64,000 nucleotides of DNA from positions 43,142-107,141 of the forward strand of contig CAINLJ010000013.1 in NCBI GenBank assembly GCA_903850335.1, read 5' to 3'. This DNA is from an uncultured Bacteroidia bacterium. Lineage in GTDB: Bacteria; Bacteroidota; Bacteroidia; Bacteroidales; Prolixibacteraceae. The notes under the pieces are model-generated. The model worked only from the letters and a program-made list of their open reading frames with translations. It did no database searches and was not told the origin of the DNA. Position 1 is the stretch's first letter; the number at the start of each line of letters is the position of its first letter. Both the position numbers and the translations under genes were made by a program. This document shows, one piece after another, positions 18,353-27,968 of the stretch.

Positions 18353-19489
18353 TTAGTTTCTAAGTATAAGTTTCAGATCATCTATAAATGCGCTGTTATC
18401 ACCTCCATGCGTATTTGTCCCTTTAATCGTGATTTTGTGATCGCCAGCTGAAGCGGTAAAAGTTTTCGTAGTATAATTCGTCCAGGTAGATGAGGTAGGT
18501 TGAATAGTACTAACCAATGCATCATCGAAAAGGATATCAAGTGTTTGTGTTTGTGTGCCACGTTGAGCAGCCATAAAACTAAGTGCCAGATTTTGTGCTG
18601 TAAAAGTGAATGTTTGAGACATTTGTGAGTCCCCTTGTAATAATCCTGTCTGAACACCTTCAGGAGCAGTTGCAGCGCCAAATGGACTGCCATTTCTTTG
18701 TTCGCCGCCGCCACCGCTAAATGACCATACATTAGGTTGCGGATTCATCACAAAACCTGAAATAACCGGCAATTCAAACGTACCGTTAGGAACAACAGGC
18801 GTAGGAATATCGGGCGTTAGGGTTGTAAAAAATAATTCATTGCCATATAAAACTCCATCAGAAGTAACACTATATGACCTGACATAATAGTCCTGACCAA
18901 AAAGCAGACCGGTCAGCGAACTTACAAATGTGCCAATCCCTGTACCATCACTTGTTTTTGTAGTAAGGGCAATTGTCGGATGCGGATTTACATCGTAGAC
19001 TACTCCGCGGGCAGAAACAGCCAGGCCAATGTCGGCAATATTACCCCCTGTTGTTGCAGTATAAAAACTGATTGCAGTTACTGGAGCAGTAGTATTTTGT
19101 TGTTTGATGATGACATTAAAATCAACACTTGCCGTTGCCCCTTTTTGATCAACAACCATCACCTTAACTAAAGATGATTTTTTAATGCTTGTAATAATCT
19201 GGGAGAAATTGATTGTGCCACTGGTATTCGCACAACTGGTTACCGCTCCATCAGGCAACATAATTGGTGCCGATCCGTCAATAGGATTAGCTAGCATCTC
19301 AATCATCCTGAATTTTCCGGTTGTTGAGGCCGTACCGGCAATAGTAAAAGGATCTCCTGCATAAACTCTGGCTGATGCTGGTTGCGTGGTTAGGCTGATT
19401 GACACCGCGACCATATCTTTTTTACAACTGATAAATAAGCTTGTCACCGCCACGATAAATGTACAAAGGAATAGAATGTTCTTTTTCAT
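18353..19489 (-). CDS. SusE/F-like surface lipoprotein with C-terminal binding-type domain
   Basis: The 378-residue protein has a lipobox (VTSLFISCKKD, Cys22). Residues about 30-130 look like an Ig/PKD-type fold. About 135-225 form a fibronectin-like repeat common in Bacteroidota surface proteins (ARGVVYDVNPHPTI, YYVRSYSVTSDG, YGNELFFTT). About 233-378 are a jelly-roll domain with NGTFELPVISGF, LSFMAAQRG and GGDNSAFIDDLKL, resembling DUF642/CBM-like domains that bind polysaccharide. No catalytic residues are recognised. It lies upstream of two SusC/SusD pairs, whereas SusE/F-type proteins usually come after them. A glycan-holding role on the cell surface is inferred. Confidence 0.75.
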   Translation of the reverse strand: MKKNILFLCTFIVAVTSLFISCKKDMVAVSISLTTQPASARVYAGDPFTIAGTASTTGKFRMIEMLANPIDGSAPIMLPDGAVTSCANTSGTINFSQIITSIKKSSLVKVMVVDQKGATASVDFNVIIKQQNTTAPVTAISFYTATTGGNIADIGLAVSARGVVYDVNPHPTIALTTKTSDGTGIGTFVSSLTGLLFGQDYYVRSYSVTSDGVLYGNELFFTTLTPDIPTPVVPNGTFELPVISGFVMNPQPNVWSFSGGGGEQRNGSPFGAATAPEGVQTGLLQGDSQMSQTFTFTAQNLALSFMAAQRGTQTQTLDILFDDALVSTIQPTSSTWTNYTTKTFTASAGDHKITIKGTNTHGGDNSAFIDDLKLILRN

Positions 19490-20124
19490 TGATTTGATTT
19501 GATTTTAGAAAGTAATTTATTTAGTTCATACTTTTTATATAAAATTAACACATCAAAGATTCCCCTTAAAAGTGGTTTTAACTTGCATTTTTAGACCAAT
19601 AACATGCAAATTCGTCCCTAATTTAATGGAGAAAGAATGTTATTGAAAGATTTAATGGAAATTTAACAAATACTCAATTGTCTGATTAACTATTATTTAC
19701 ATGCAATCACAAAAAATATGGACTAAAATTACCTACATACTTGCCTTAGACTATTAACTTGATGTGTTAAGGGTGTAAATGAAAATGCGAATGTTAAAAT
19801 AACAATTAAATACAAGGTTTTAGAAGGGCCACCAGAGAAACATAACCTGAATTTTTCTTATTTCGAAGAAATGATTTTGGAGGTAGAAAGGTGGGAAAAA
19901 AACGGGGGTATAATGGAGTAAGCTCAGTCACCCTGGTGTCATCCCTCGTATGGAAGGGATCACATTATCAAAAAGAAATTAAATCAACAAAACGAAAAGA
20001 GAAAAACTATTCGGTAGAATCGCTTTACGGCTAAGCATTAAATTAATTAGTTGACGTCCATGATAAATTAGTTTTTTTACTGAGGAACGAATAAGTTTTC
20101 TTCGGTAAATTAAGTTTTAAAACA
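19490..20124. other. Intergenic region between the HTCS gene and the SusC/SusD operon
   Basis: These 635 bp are AT-rich and hold no credible gene. They must contain the promoter of the minus-strand locus and probably the binding site of the regulator encoded at 20125-24237, but I could not pick a site. A hairpin lies at 19941-19960 (ATCCCT, eight-base loop, AGGGAT), extendable with one mismatch by TGT/ACA. It has no T-tract. Confidence 0.5.
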
Positions 20125-23100
20125 TCACGGTCCTGCATTCACTTTTTCTTTTAACTGATTAATAAATTCACGCGGACTTATCCCTTTTTCCTGTTTGAAA
20201 GCCTTACTAAAATAGGATGGAGATCCAAAACCTGTCATTTCGCTGATCTCGATAAGGGTAAACTTCTCCTGATACATTAATTCAATCGATTTATTGATGC
20301 GGTGTTTCTTGAGATAGGCAATTGGCGAAAGCCTGGTAAGACCCATAAATTTACGGTAGAAGGCCGACCGGCTCATATTCATATTTTTAGCCAATAAAAG
20401 AATATCCAGTTCAGGATTGGAGGTCTCCTTTTCAAGAAAAGTGTTCAGCTTCGAAAGAAAATGGATATCAAGCGGATTGATTTCAGATCTTTCCAATTTT
20501 GGCATTTGTCCATTCAGGAATATATCATGAATCCGTTTCCTGTTCTTTAACTGACTGTCGATGGCTGCCAGGAGAAAATCGATATTGAACGGCTTGGTGA
20601 TATAAAGATCAGCACCCGATTGCATTCCGTCAATCTGACTCGATGTTTCGGTTTTTGCCGTTAAAAGAATCATCGGAATATGGCAAAGCTCGCTATTCCC
20701 CTTGATACTCTTTGTCAATTGATATCCATCCATTTTGGGCATCATAATATCCGAAACGACAATATCCGGCAGATACTGCTTCACCATTTTCAAACCCGCT
20801 TCACCATCATGGGCAATAATCGTTTTGTAATAATTCTTCAAACTGTTCACAAGGAATGTATTCAACTGAGGATCATCTTCTACAATCAGTACTGTTTTCC
20901 CAAAATCAATCTGGACATCTGGATGAACGGCATCTTTATATTCGAGATCTTCGACAATTTGATTCGATGCAATAAGGGGGTTATCTGATGATTTCGAATC
21001 GGCAAAATCTGAAGGCTGAAAAATAGAACTATCCAGAGGTAGTATAAATGCGAAAGTTGAACCTTCTCCCATTTCACTTTTCATCCGAATCTCCCCTTTA
21101 TGAATTTCTACAAGCGATTTGGTAAAGTTAAGACCTATACCTGTACCTGAATAATCGGGGCGTTGCCTGCCTTCAGATTCAACCTGTTTATACCGGTCAA
21201 ATATGGTGTCCCAATCTTTCTTATCGATACCTGTTGCATAGTCTTTCACGCAAATTTCAATAAATTCCTGCTTTCGGTCGATAAAATCAGTTTTATAAAC
21301 CAGAGAGGCCTCAACTGCCAAAATCTTTCTAATAATCACCTCAATTCGTCCGCCTTTCTCAGAGTGTTTAATAGCATTTGAGAGGAGGTTACTCATTATC
21401 TTTTCCAGTTTATCATGGTCGAACCAGAATGTGAAACTGTTGTCTTCTATGAAGTCGATCCTGATCTCTTTTTCTTTTGCATAGAGAGTGAAAAGTTCAA
21501 CAATTTTGCGAACCTCATCATTAAGATTACCCTCCTCAAGCCACAAGGTGAGTGATTCACTCTCTATTTTCTTGTAAGTAAGTAACTGATTGATCAATTT
21601 CAAAAGCCGGTAGACATTAAGATCAAGACTATAGGCATATTCCTTAATCTGAGGACTGAGCTTCTCCTGCCGTGAAAGCTGGGAAACCAATCCATAAATC
21701 AAAGTAAGTGGAGTGCGCAGTTCATGTGAAATATTGGTGAAGAATTTTTGTTTCATCACATTAATTTCATGTTCCCTCAGATGTTCCAAATGTTCAATCT
21801 CAAGATCTTTTTTATAGACATACGCTTTTATCCGCAATCTGAAAAATAACCAGGCAATTCCAACCAGCATTCCAAGATAGACGGACCATGCCAAATAGGA
21901 GAACCATGGGGCCGGTTTAACCAAGATCTTTAACTGAGCAATATTTTCCGAAGGTGTGCCTTCCCCGTTAACCGATTTTACCTTAAAAACATAATTGCCC
22001 CTCGGCAAATTTGAATAGGAAACCCGTCGCTGTGTCCCTGAACTTAACCAGTCTTTATCATATCCTTCCAGAATGTATGAATACTTCATCTTTTCGGGAG
22101 ACAAAAAATCAAATGAGACAAAGTCGATACTAAAATTCTGTTCTTTATGGGTCAACACAATTTCTTTTGTAAATGAAAGGCTCTCGGTTAACAACCCCTT
22201 CCCCTCTGATGGCGTAATCAACTGATTTTGAATAAATAAATTATCAAGAACAACCCTTGGAGCGTCAATGTTTTCCTGAAGAATCTCAAAAGGGTTAAAA
22301 TAAGTCAGACCAAAATTGCCACCAAAACAAATGATCCCCTGCTCATCTCTGTAAGCTGCATTTTCATGGAACTGATAATTATTAACCCCTTCATTTACAA
22401 AGTAGGTTTTAATGTTATTGTTATTCTTATTAAGTTTTGCCAGGCCAAAAGATGTGCTTACCCATAAATTATTGAAATCATCTTCCGCAATACCGATGGC
22501 GTCACAGCTGGGAAGTCCCTCTCTGACATTAAAAATATGCACCTCCGAATTTATTAGGTCAAGTCGGAATAACCCGAAGTTATAAGTCCCCACCCAGACA
22601 AAACCTTCTTTGTCCTTGTAGGCCGTTATAGCATTTAACAACCCAGGATATTTTTTGACATCTGCAACCTCAATCCTTCTGATGGCATGATCGTTAAAAT
22701 TTAGAGCAAATAATCCATAACCATAACTAGTAAATAGAATCTCATTATCGTTTAGCTGAATAATCTTTGGTATTGTAGGTCCCTGCATTATAAATTGGTC
22801 CAATAATTTACCCTTTAGATCAAATTCAAGCAGACCTTGCCCCTCAGTACCAACAAAAATCCTATCTCTCATTTGTAATATGGAAACTGAGCCGCTATTG
22901 GGTTCGGGTACTGGCAGGGTTTTAAATGTCTTTTTATCTGGATCAAAAATTTGCAACCCAAAGTAAATCCCTATCCAGTATTTATTTTCACTATCAACAA
23001 ATACGGTACGAATATTGGGATTTCCCAATTTACTGTTGGTTTTATCAAAAACCATAGATTTCTTATTCTCAGTATTGTAAACAAAAAAACCATTCTCACG

Positions 23101-24237
23101 CGTTGCAATTAGGAAGTTCTTTCTACGGTCTTTCGAAATTGAAGTAATAAATTTGCCTTTGGTTAATTTATTCAGAGAAACATCCGAATTGAAATTTTTC
23201 GCCTGTTTATAGCTCACATCCAATCCTGCATCGAATGTGCCTAACCAGACATTCCCAGACTTGTCAGTTAAACACGACATATAGTTGTTTGAATGTACTT
23301 CATCGGTTCCATCACCCTGGAAATGATGAAAAATTGAATTCTTTGACGTATCATAAATAAACAGTCCTGACTGCAAGGTTCCTATCCAATAGATGGCAGG
23401 CTCTTTCCTCATCAAAAACCGGATATCATAACCGGATAATCCTGATGGTAATTGGCTATTATTGCTGGAGCCGACATATTGTCTGCCTTTAATATCAAAG
23501 CAGCTTAAACCCCCTTTGGTACCAAGTAAGAATAAATTTTCTGTTGCCTGAAATAATGTTCTTACAGTATTCATATCATTCATTAACGCTGCTCCTGAAT
23601 GGTTACGGTAAAAGTCAAACCTGTCAGTTTTTAAATCATAAAGTGCCAATCCCTTGCCATTTAACATCCCACACCATAGATTTCCACTTTTGTCAAATAA
23701 TAAACTACTAAAATTCGGTTTTTCAGTCAGATTACTACCTAACTCTTCCAATTCTCCTTTTCCAGGCCTGAACCGATAAAGACCAAGGCTAGTCCCCATA
23801 TAAATAAAACCGTCGTACTCAGCAAAAGAAGTAACCACATTTTTAAAATTGGGGAAAAAGGAGATCAGCTTGTCTGCCCTGCTGTCGTAGCAGTTAACTC
23901 CGGTTTCTGTTCCGATAAACATAAGCCCATCATTGGAACAAAACAGTGATGAAACATGATTAGAACACAGAGAAGCTGGATTATTCGAATCAAAATAATA
24001 GTGCTTAAACTCGTATCCATTATAACGACTTAATCCGCCCATTGTGGCCACCCATATATAACCCGCCTTATCCTGAGCGATGGCGGATATATTCATATTG
24101 TTAAGCCCTTCTTTAAAACCTATATTTCTAAATTGGAGTATGTCAGCCGCATATGAATTATTCAATAATAGTAGAAGGGCTGATAAAAAAATATTTATTC
24201 TAACCATATGATTTAAAAGCATTATGATTATTGACAA
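20125..24237 (-). CDS. Hybrid two-component system (HTCS) sensor/regulator
   Basis: The 1370-residue single-chain regulator has a signal peptide near residues 11-30; a start at 24207 (MVRINIFLSALLLL) is also possible. It has a two-propeller periplasmic sensor of repeated WIGT/WVGT-type blades (about 35-690), a Y_Y_Y domain (about 700-775) and one membrane span (about 782-800). The histidine kinase follows, with phospho-acceptor H838 in NISHELRTPL, an ATPase domain (NLLSNAIKHS, YSGTGIGL), a receiver domain with D1163 in VVSDIMMPKMDGY, and a C-terminal AraC-type helix-turn-helix (MTGFGSPSYFSKAFKQ). HTCS proteins sense a breakdown product in the periplasm and switch on the adjoining glycan locus. 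It stands between the minus-strand SusC/SusD operon and the plus-strand mannosidase operon and may control both. Confidence 0.95.
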   Translation of the reverse strand: MSIIIMLLNHMVRINIFLSALLLLLNNSYAADILQFRNIGFKEGLNNMNISAIAQDKAGYIWVATMGGLSRYNGYEFKHYYFDSNNPASLCSNHVSSLFCSNDGLMFIGTETGVNCYDSRADKLISFFPNFKNVVTSFAEYDGFIYMGTSLGLYRFRPGKGELEELGSNLTEKPNFSSLLFDKSGNLWCGMLNGKGLALYDLKTDRFDFYRNHSGAALMNDMNTVRTLFQATENLFLLGTKGGLSCFDIKGRQYVGSSNNSQLPSGLSGYDIRFLMRKEPAIYWIGTLQSGLFIYDTSKNSIFHHFQGDGTDEVHSNNYMSCLTDKSGNVWLGTFDAGLDVSYKQAKNFNSDVSLNKLTKGKFITSISKDRRKNFLIATRENGFFVYNTENKKSMVFDKTNSKLGNPNIRTVFVDSENKYWIGIYFGLQIFDPDKKTFKTLPVPEPNSGSVSILQMRDRIFVGTEGQGLLEFDLKGKLLDQFIMQGPTIPKIIQLNDNEILFTSYGYGLFALNFNDHAIRRIEVADVKKYPGLLNAITAYKDKEGFVWVGTYNFGLFRLDLINSEVHIFNVREGLPSCDAIGIAEDDFNNLWVSTSFGLAKLNKNNNNIKTYFVNEGVNNYQFHENAAYRDEQGIICFGGNFGLTYFNPFEILQENIDAPRVVLDNLFIQNQLITPSEGKGLLTESLSFTKEIVLTHKEQNFSIDFVSFDFLSPEKMKYSYILEGYDKDWLSSGTQRRVSYSNLPRGNYVFKVKSVNGEGTPSENIAQLKILVKPAPWFSYLAWSVYLGMLVGIAWLFFRLRIKAYVYKKDLEIEHLEHLREHEINVMKQKFFTNISHELRTPLTLIYGLVSQLSRQEKLSPQIKEYAYSLDLNVYRLLKLINQLLTYKKIESESLTLWLEEGNLNDEVRKIVELFTLYAKEKEIRIDFIEDNSFTFWFDHDKLEKIMSNLLSNAIKHSEKGGRIEVIIRKILAVEASLVYKTDFIDRKQEFIEICVKDYATGIDKKDWDTIFDRYKQVESEGRQRPDYSGTGIGLNFTKSLVEIHKGEIRMKSEMGEGSTFAFILPLDSSIFQPSDFADSKSSDNPLIASNQIVEDLEYKDAVHPDVQIDFGKTVLIVEDDPQLNTFLVNSLKNYYKTIIAHDGEAGLKMVKQYLPDIVVSDIMMPKMDGYQLTKSIKGNSELCHIPMILLTAKTETSSQIDGMQSGADLYITKPFNIDFLLAAIDSQLKNRKRIHDIFLNGQMPKLERSEINPLDIHFLSKLNTFLEKETSNPELDILLLAKNMNMSRSAFYRKFMGLTRLSPIAYLKKHRINKSIELMYQEKFTLIEISEMTGFGSPSYFSKAFKQEKGISPREFINQLKEKVNAGP

Positions 24238-24487
24238 TAAATAAATTATCTTATTTTGTATTTACACCTAAGTCAGAAGATGAAAATTCAACAAGAATTA
24301 ATTAAATGTACCTTTGAATAAAAAAAGAAGAAATTGGTTCAGTTATTTTGTGGTTCAGTATTTAAGCGCCAAAAGTAGCCGTTTTTCCAACAATTTTCAA
24401 TATACAATATGTAGATATATTTACACAAAATGAGCTTATATGGGCTTTCCCAATCTTACCGATATTTTTGAAAATAGATCACTTTTA

Positions 24488-25156
24488 ACAATACCTCGGT
24501 AAATTTTAAGCGGCAATTTTGCCATAATTAAATATTCCTTTGACGATTTTTTGATTTTTTGGTGTGTTTGTGTTTATATAGCAAAGATGCATATAAATCG
24601 TTCGAGCATCAACGTGTTGTTATACATTATTTTATAATCGAACATTGAGAATGGTTTATCTGACTCCCCTTCATTGGAAAGCCAGTCTTGTTTGGCCAGA
24701 TTTACTGCAGTAATTGTTGCATTGGCAAGACTTGCCTAGTGTGACAAAAGGTTCAACCCTTTTTTTGCCAATTGATCCTCCGAAGGTGTTTGCCAGGTTT
24801 TGGGTATGTAACCAGGATCAAATGGCTTCTCAAACTGATTCCTGTAGGTTTGTTCACAAACAGTACTGAAACGTTCAAGTTGCAAGAAATTAATCCTACC
24901 TTTGATGCTCAAAATATGCCAAAGAACGATAAAATCCTGTTGGGATTTATTTAGCTTTTCGAAGACCTTATTTTCTAATATGCTGATAATCGTTATTTTA
25001 ACCGAATTGTTTACCTTAGGAATCATAATTAAGAAATTCCGGAATAATCTTTTATATTACTGATTTACAATGTCTTATCTAAAATTATTTAAAGCTTATT
25101 TTTCGTTAATTTTATTGATATTCTATTATTTATATTAAAATTTACCGAACTATTGT
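24488..25156 (-). mobile_element. Decayed insertion sequence remnant with terminal inverted repeats
   Basis: The ends at 24488-24509 and 25135-25156 are inverted copies: both read ACAATA, two variable bases, then TCGGTAAATTTTAA inward. Between them lies a transposase remnant on the minus strand. No target-site duplication is obvious. At about 670 bp the element is much shorter than a functional one would be, because the transposase core is gone. Its right end stops four bases before the ATG of the GH38 mannosidase, so the element forms the immediate upstream region of that operon. The same end sequence recurs at 63846-63918. Confidence 0.7.
24574..25026 (-). pseudogene. Transposase remnant (DDE-type), internally deleted with in-frame stop
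   Basis: The first roughly 70 residues (MIPKVNNSVKI, LSIKGRINFLQLERF, EQTYRNQFEKPFD) match the N-terminus of a common Bacteroidota DDE transposase, possibly in the IS4 superfamily. After FEKPFD the reading switches to about 25 residues ending LLSH and a TAG at 24736-24738. The same frame continues past the stop with a typical transposase C-terminus (NLAKQDWL, NNTLMLERFI) to a TAA at 24574. The catalytic middle is missing, so the gene is dead. Family assignment rests on memory of similar proteins; the deletion and stop are seen directly. Confidence 0.75.
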
Positions 25157-25160
25157 GATT

Positions 25161-27902
25161 ATGAAACGGTTGAAAATTCTGAAGTTCCTCGTATTTACCT
25201 TTCTGTTGTTTATGAACACCAGCCTGCCGGCCCAAACCGATTATCGTCCCTCAACAGCAAAGGGGCATGATCACTCCTATTTTAAAGGAGGGAAGATAAA
25301 TATTATTAATTCAAGCCATCAGGATATCGCCTGGATGGATTCCATTGGAGCATGCGAAAAATGGCGCGATGAAAATATGATTACCCCTGCATTGAAAATT
25401 CTGGCCTCCAACAAAAACTTTTGTTTCACAGCTGAAGATGCACTTTGTCTGAAAGAATATCTAAAAAGACATCCTGACAGTTACACCGATATTTTAAAAT
25501 ATTCAAAGGAAGGCCGGCTTGAATGGGGAGCAACATACGTTCAGCCTTATGAATCGATGTACGACGGTGAAGCTTTGATACGTCAAACTTATCTGGGCAG
25601 AAAATGGCTAAAAAAAATACTCCCCGGATGTGATTTTATTTGTGCCTACTCGCCTGATGTGCCGGGTAGGGCCCTGCAAATGTCCCAGATCCTCGTGAAA
25701 TCAGGAATCAAATATTTGCACTTTTCAAGACTGGAACCCGGATTATACAGGTGGTACAGCCCTGATGGAAGCAATGTTCTTGCGTATACTCCCGGACAAT
25801 ATTATGAAGCCAGCCTACCTGTAGCCGATGCAAAAACTGACGCTCAGGCAAAAACGGCATTTATAAATGACCTTAATATTTACAATAACTACTTTAAGAC
25901 CAATCGAATAAAACCCTATTTGCCATTTTACTTCTCGCTCGACTGGTCGAAGCCAAATGAATTCAGGACACTGTTTAATTTATGGGAAAAAACTTCCGGG
26001 GAAGAAGGACTTCCATCACTAAATTTTTCTACAGGGACTCAGGCACTCAAATCATTGGATAATGATGCAAAATTTGAAACTCTTAACGGAGAACGACCAA
26101 ACGTTTGGCTCTATATTCACGGCCCCACACATGAAAAAGCGTTATCGGCTTCACGAAAAGCAAACCGAATGCTCATATCTGCTGAGAAGTTTTCGGCTAT
26201 AAATGCAATCGTAAAAGATAATCTTTCCGGATATCCGCAGGAGGAATTTACAAAGTCCTGGGAACATGCTATTTATCCTGATCATGGCTGGGGTGGGAAA
26301 CATGGTGATCTGACAGATTTAACCTTTAGAAAAGGTTTTGAACTGGCTCTTAAAAACTCGAATGCAATCCTGGACGGCAGTTTGAATGGGCTGGCAAAAG
26401 CGATATCTTTTAAGAAGGCTGGTCAGGCAATAGTCGTATTTAATCCGCTTTCATGGGAAAGAAACGATAAGGTTGAGCTGAGTATCAATGGATACGGACA
26501 AAATAAAACTGCATACAGGATCATTGATGCAGTTACGGGAGAGGTCGTTCCCAGTCAGCAGATCAAGTCGGTACCTTCAAAAGAATCGGATGAGGTGGTG
26601 ACATTGACCTTTGTAGCGGAAAAAGTACCGTCTATGGGTTATAAATCTTATTATGTTGAACCCTATTCCGAAGAATCGACAGCGATTGATGACCCTGGGG
26701 CACCAGGAGGCTTCACTAATCTGATTCCTAAAAAAGCTACTAATCCATCTGTTGTTGGGCCAGTAGCCAACTCAGGAACTTTTGAAAATCAGTTTTACAA
26801 AATAGTTTTCGGTAAGGGTGGGCTAAAGAGTATTTACGATAAGCAGCTTAAGAAAGAACTGCTGCAGACCGGAAAATTTTTAGGAGGTGAAGTTTTTCAG
26901 CTTGAATCAATTGGCAATGGCGCCGGTGAATTTACGGACGTTCAGCCAACCTCATTGAATGGTTTTGAAAAGGTAAGTGAGTATAGTCCCAGCTGGAATT
27001 GCAGCGAATTCGGGCCGGTTAGGAAGTCATGGGAATTTACACAACAAACAAGATTTGCGTCGATCCACCAAAAAGTTACGCTTTTTGAGGATCTTAAACA
27101 AATTGAATTTAAGGTTGATATTCTTGGTTTCTCGGGCGAACATTACCGCGAATATCGCCTGGCCTTCCCACTGAGCCAGACAAATTCTCAAATAGCTTAT
27201 GAGGTACCCATGGGTGTCGTCCAGGTTGGGAAAGATGAACTAAAGGGAGCAGCAGGCTACTCTAAACCCAGTCAGATCTTTAATACACCCGATGTGAAGA
27301 TTCATCCGCGTGAGGTACAAGACTGGTTTAGCTCCGGTAGTGACAATGTTTTTGTAAATATAAGCAGTTCTGTGGCTGTCTTTGACTGGATTGATCCTAC
27401 TGATAAAACAAACAATCAGACTATTCTGCAACCTGTTTTACTTGCCAGTCGCAGGAGCTGCCATGGTGAAGGGAATTTTTATCTTCAGCCGGGTGATCAC
27501 TCATACTCGTTTACATTTACTTCGGGCGAAGGCAACTGGACAAATGGCATTCAAGCGGGGAAGCAGCCTAATATGCCCTTGCAACCTCTGGTTGTAAGCA
27601 CCCAAACAAAAAAGGAAGGCCTCCCGGAAACCCAAAGTTTTCTGCAGGTTGATAAAGCAAATGTTATTGCCAGCACATTGAAAAAGACCGATGATGAAAA
27701 TAACTATACACTTCGTTTATATGAGGTTACAGGAAATAACACAGAGGTGACAATAACACTTCCCTTCACAATCGAAAAACTCTGGAAGACAGATATGATT
27801 GAAGAGAATGCAAAGGAGGTTCCTTCCGCTGATCATTCATTTACAGTTAAAATGGGGCATCACGCGATTGAGACATTTAAACTGCAATTAAAAAGGGATT
27901 AA
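25161..27902 (+). CDS. GH38 alpha-mannosidase
   Basis: I start at ATG 25161; a GTG at 25155 lies within the insertion-sequence end. The 913-residue protein has a signal peptide ending NTSLPAQ. The GH38 N-terminal catalytic domain shows NSSHQDIAWMD, with zinc ligands H53 and D55, and YSPDVPGRA, with D166 as the likely nucleophile and metal ligand. The late zinc-binding region is YPDHGWGGKHGD. A C-terminal beta-sandwich domain follows (about 510-910). GH38 enzymes are retaining alpha-mannosidases that trim N-glycans, GPI-type glycans or other alpha-mannosides. This is the first gene of a plus-strand run containing GH92 and GH125, which together supply exo-acting alpha-1,2/1,3/1,6 activities. 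The promoter must lie in the insertion-sequence remnant or be provided by it. Confidence 0.92.
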   Translation: MKRLKILKFLVFTFLLFMNTSLPAQTDYRPSTAKGHDHSYFKGGKINIINSSHQDIAWMDSIGACEKWRDENMITPALKILASNKNFCFTAEDALCLKEYLKRHPDSYTDILKYSKEGRLEWGATYVQPYESMYDGEALIRQTYLGRKWLKKILPGCDFICAYSPDVPGRALQMSQILVKSGIKYLHFSRLEPGLYRWYSPDGSNVLAYTPGQYYEASLPVADAKTDAQAKTAFINDLNIYNNYFKTNRIKPYLPFYFSLDWSKPNEFRTLFNLWEKTSGEEGLPSLNFSTGTQALKSLDNDAKFETLNGERPNVWLYIHGPTHEKALSASRKANRMLISAEKFSAINAIVKDNLSGYPQEEFTKSWEHAIYPDHGWGGKHGDLTDLTFRKGFELALKNSNAILDGSLNGLAKAISFKKAGQAIVVFNPLSWERNDKVELSINGYGQNKTAYRIIDAVTGEVVPSQQIKSVPSKESDEVVTLTFVAEKVPSMGYKSYYVEPYSEESTAIDDPGAPGGFTNLIPKKATNPSVVGPVANSGTFENQFYKIVFGKGGLKSIYDKQLKKELLQTGKFLGGEVFQLESIGNGAGEFTDVQPTSLNGFEKVSEYSPSWNCSEFGPVRKSWEFTQQTRFASIHQKVTLFEDLKQIEFKVDILGFSGEHYREYRLAFPLSQTNSQIAYEVPMGVVQVGKDELKGAAGYSKPSQIFNTPDVKIHPREVQDWFSSGSDNVFVNISSSVAVFDWIDPTDKTNNQTILQPVLLASRRSCHGEGNFYLQPGDHSYSFTFTSGEGNWTNGIQAGKQPNMPLQPLVVSTQTKKEGLPETQSFLQVDKANVIASTLKKTDDENNYTLRLYEVTGNNTEVTITLPFTIEKLWKTDMIEENAKEVPSADHSFTVKMGHHAIETFKLQLKRD

Positions 27903-27968
27903 ATAAAAATGCCACCAAAGCACCAAGTCACCAAATTCCAATAAACGATAGATTCAAATCAATATAAG

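Noticed and set aside
20101..20124. TTCGGTAAATTAAG near the HTCS stop as a third insertion-sequence end
   Set aside because: Only about ten bases match the core and the flanks differ, so it is probably a chance match in AT-rich DNA.
24736..25026. 96-residue ORF as an intact small gene
   Set aside because: Its first 70 residues are a transposase N-terminus and the homologous C-terminus continues after the stop in the same frame, so it is a pseudogene fragment.
27903..27968. CACCAA-rich short repeats before the propeller gene as a regulatory array
   Set aside because: There are only three imperfect units; such degenerate repeats are frequent in Bacteroidota gaps and no function can be supported.
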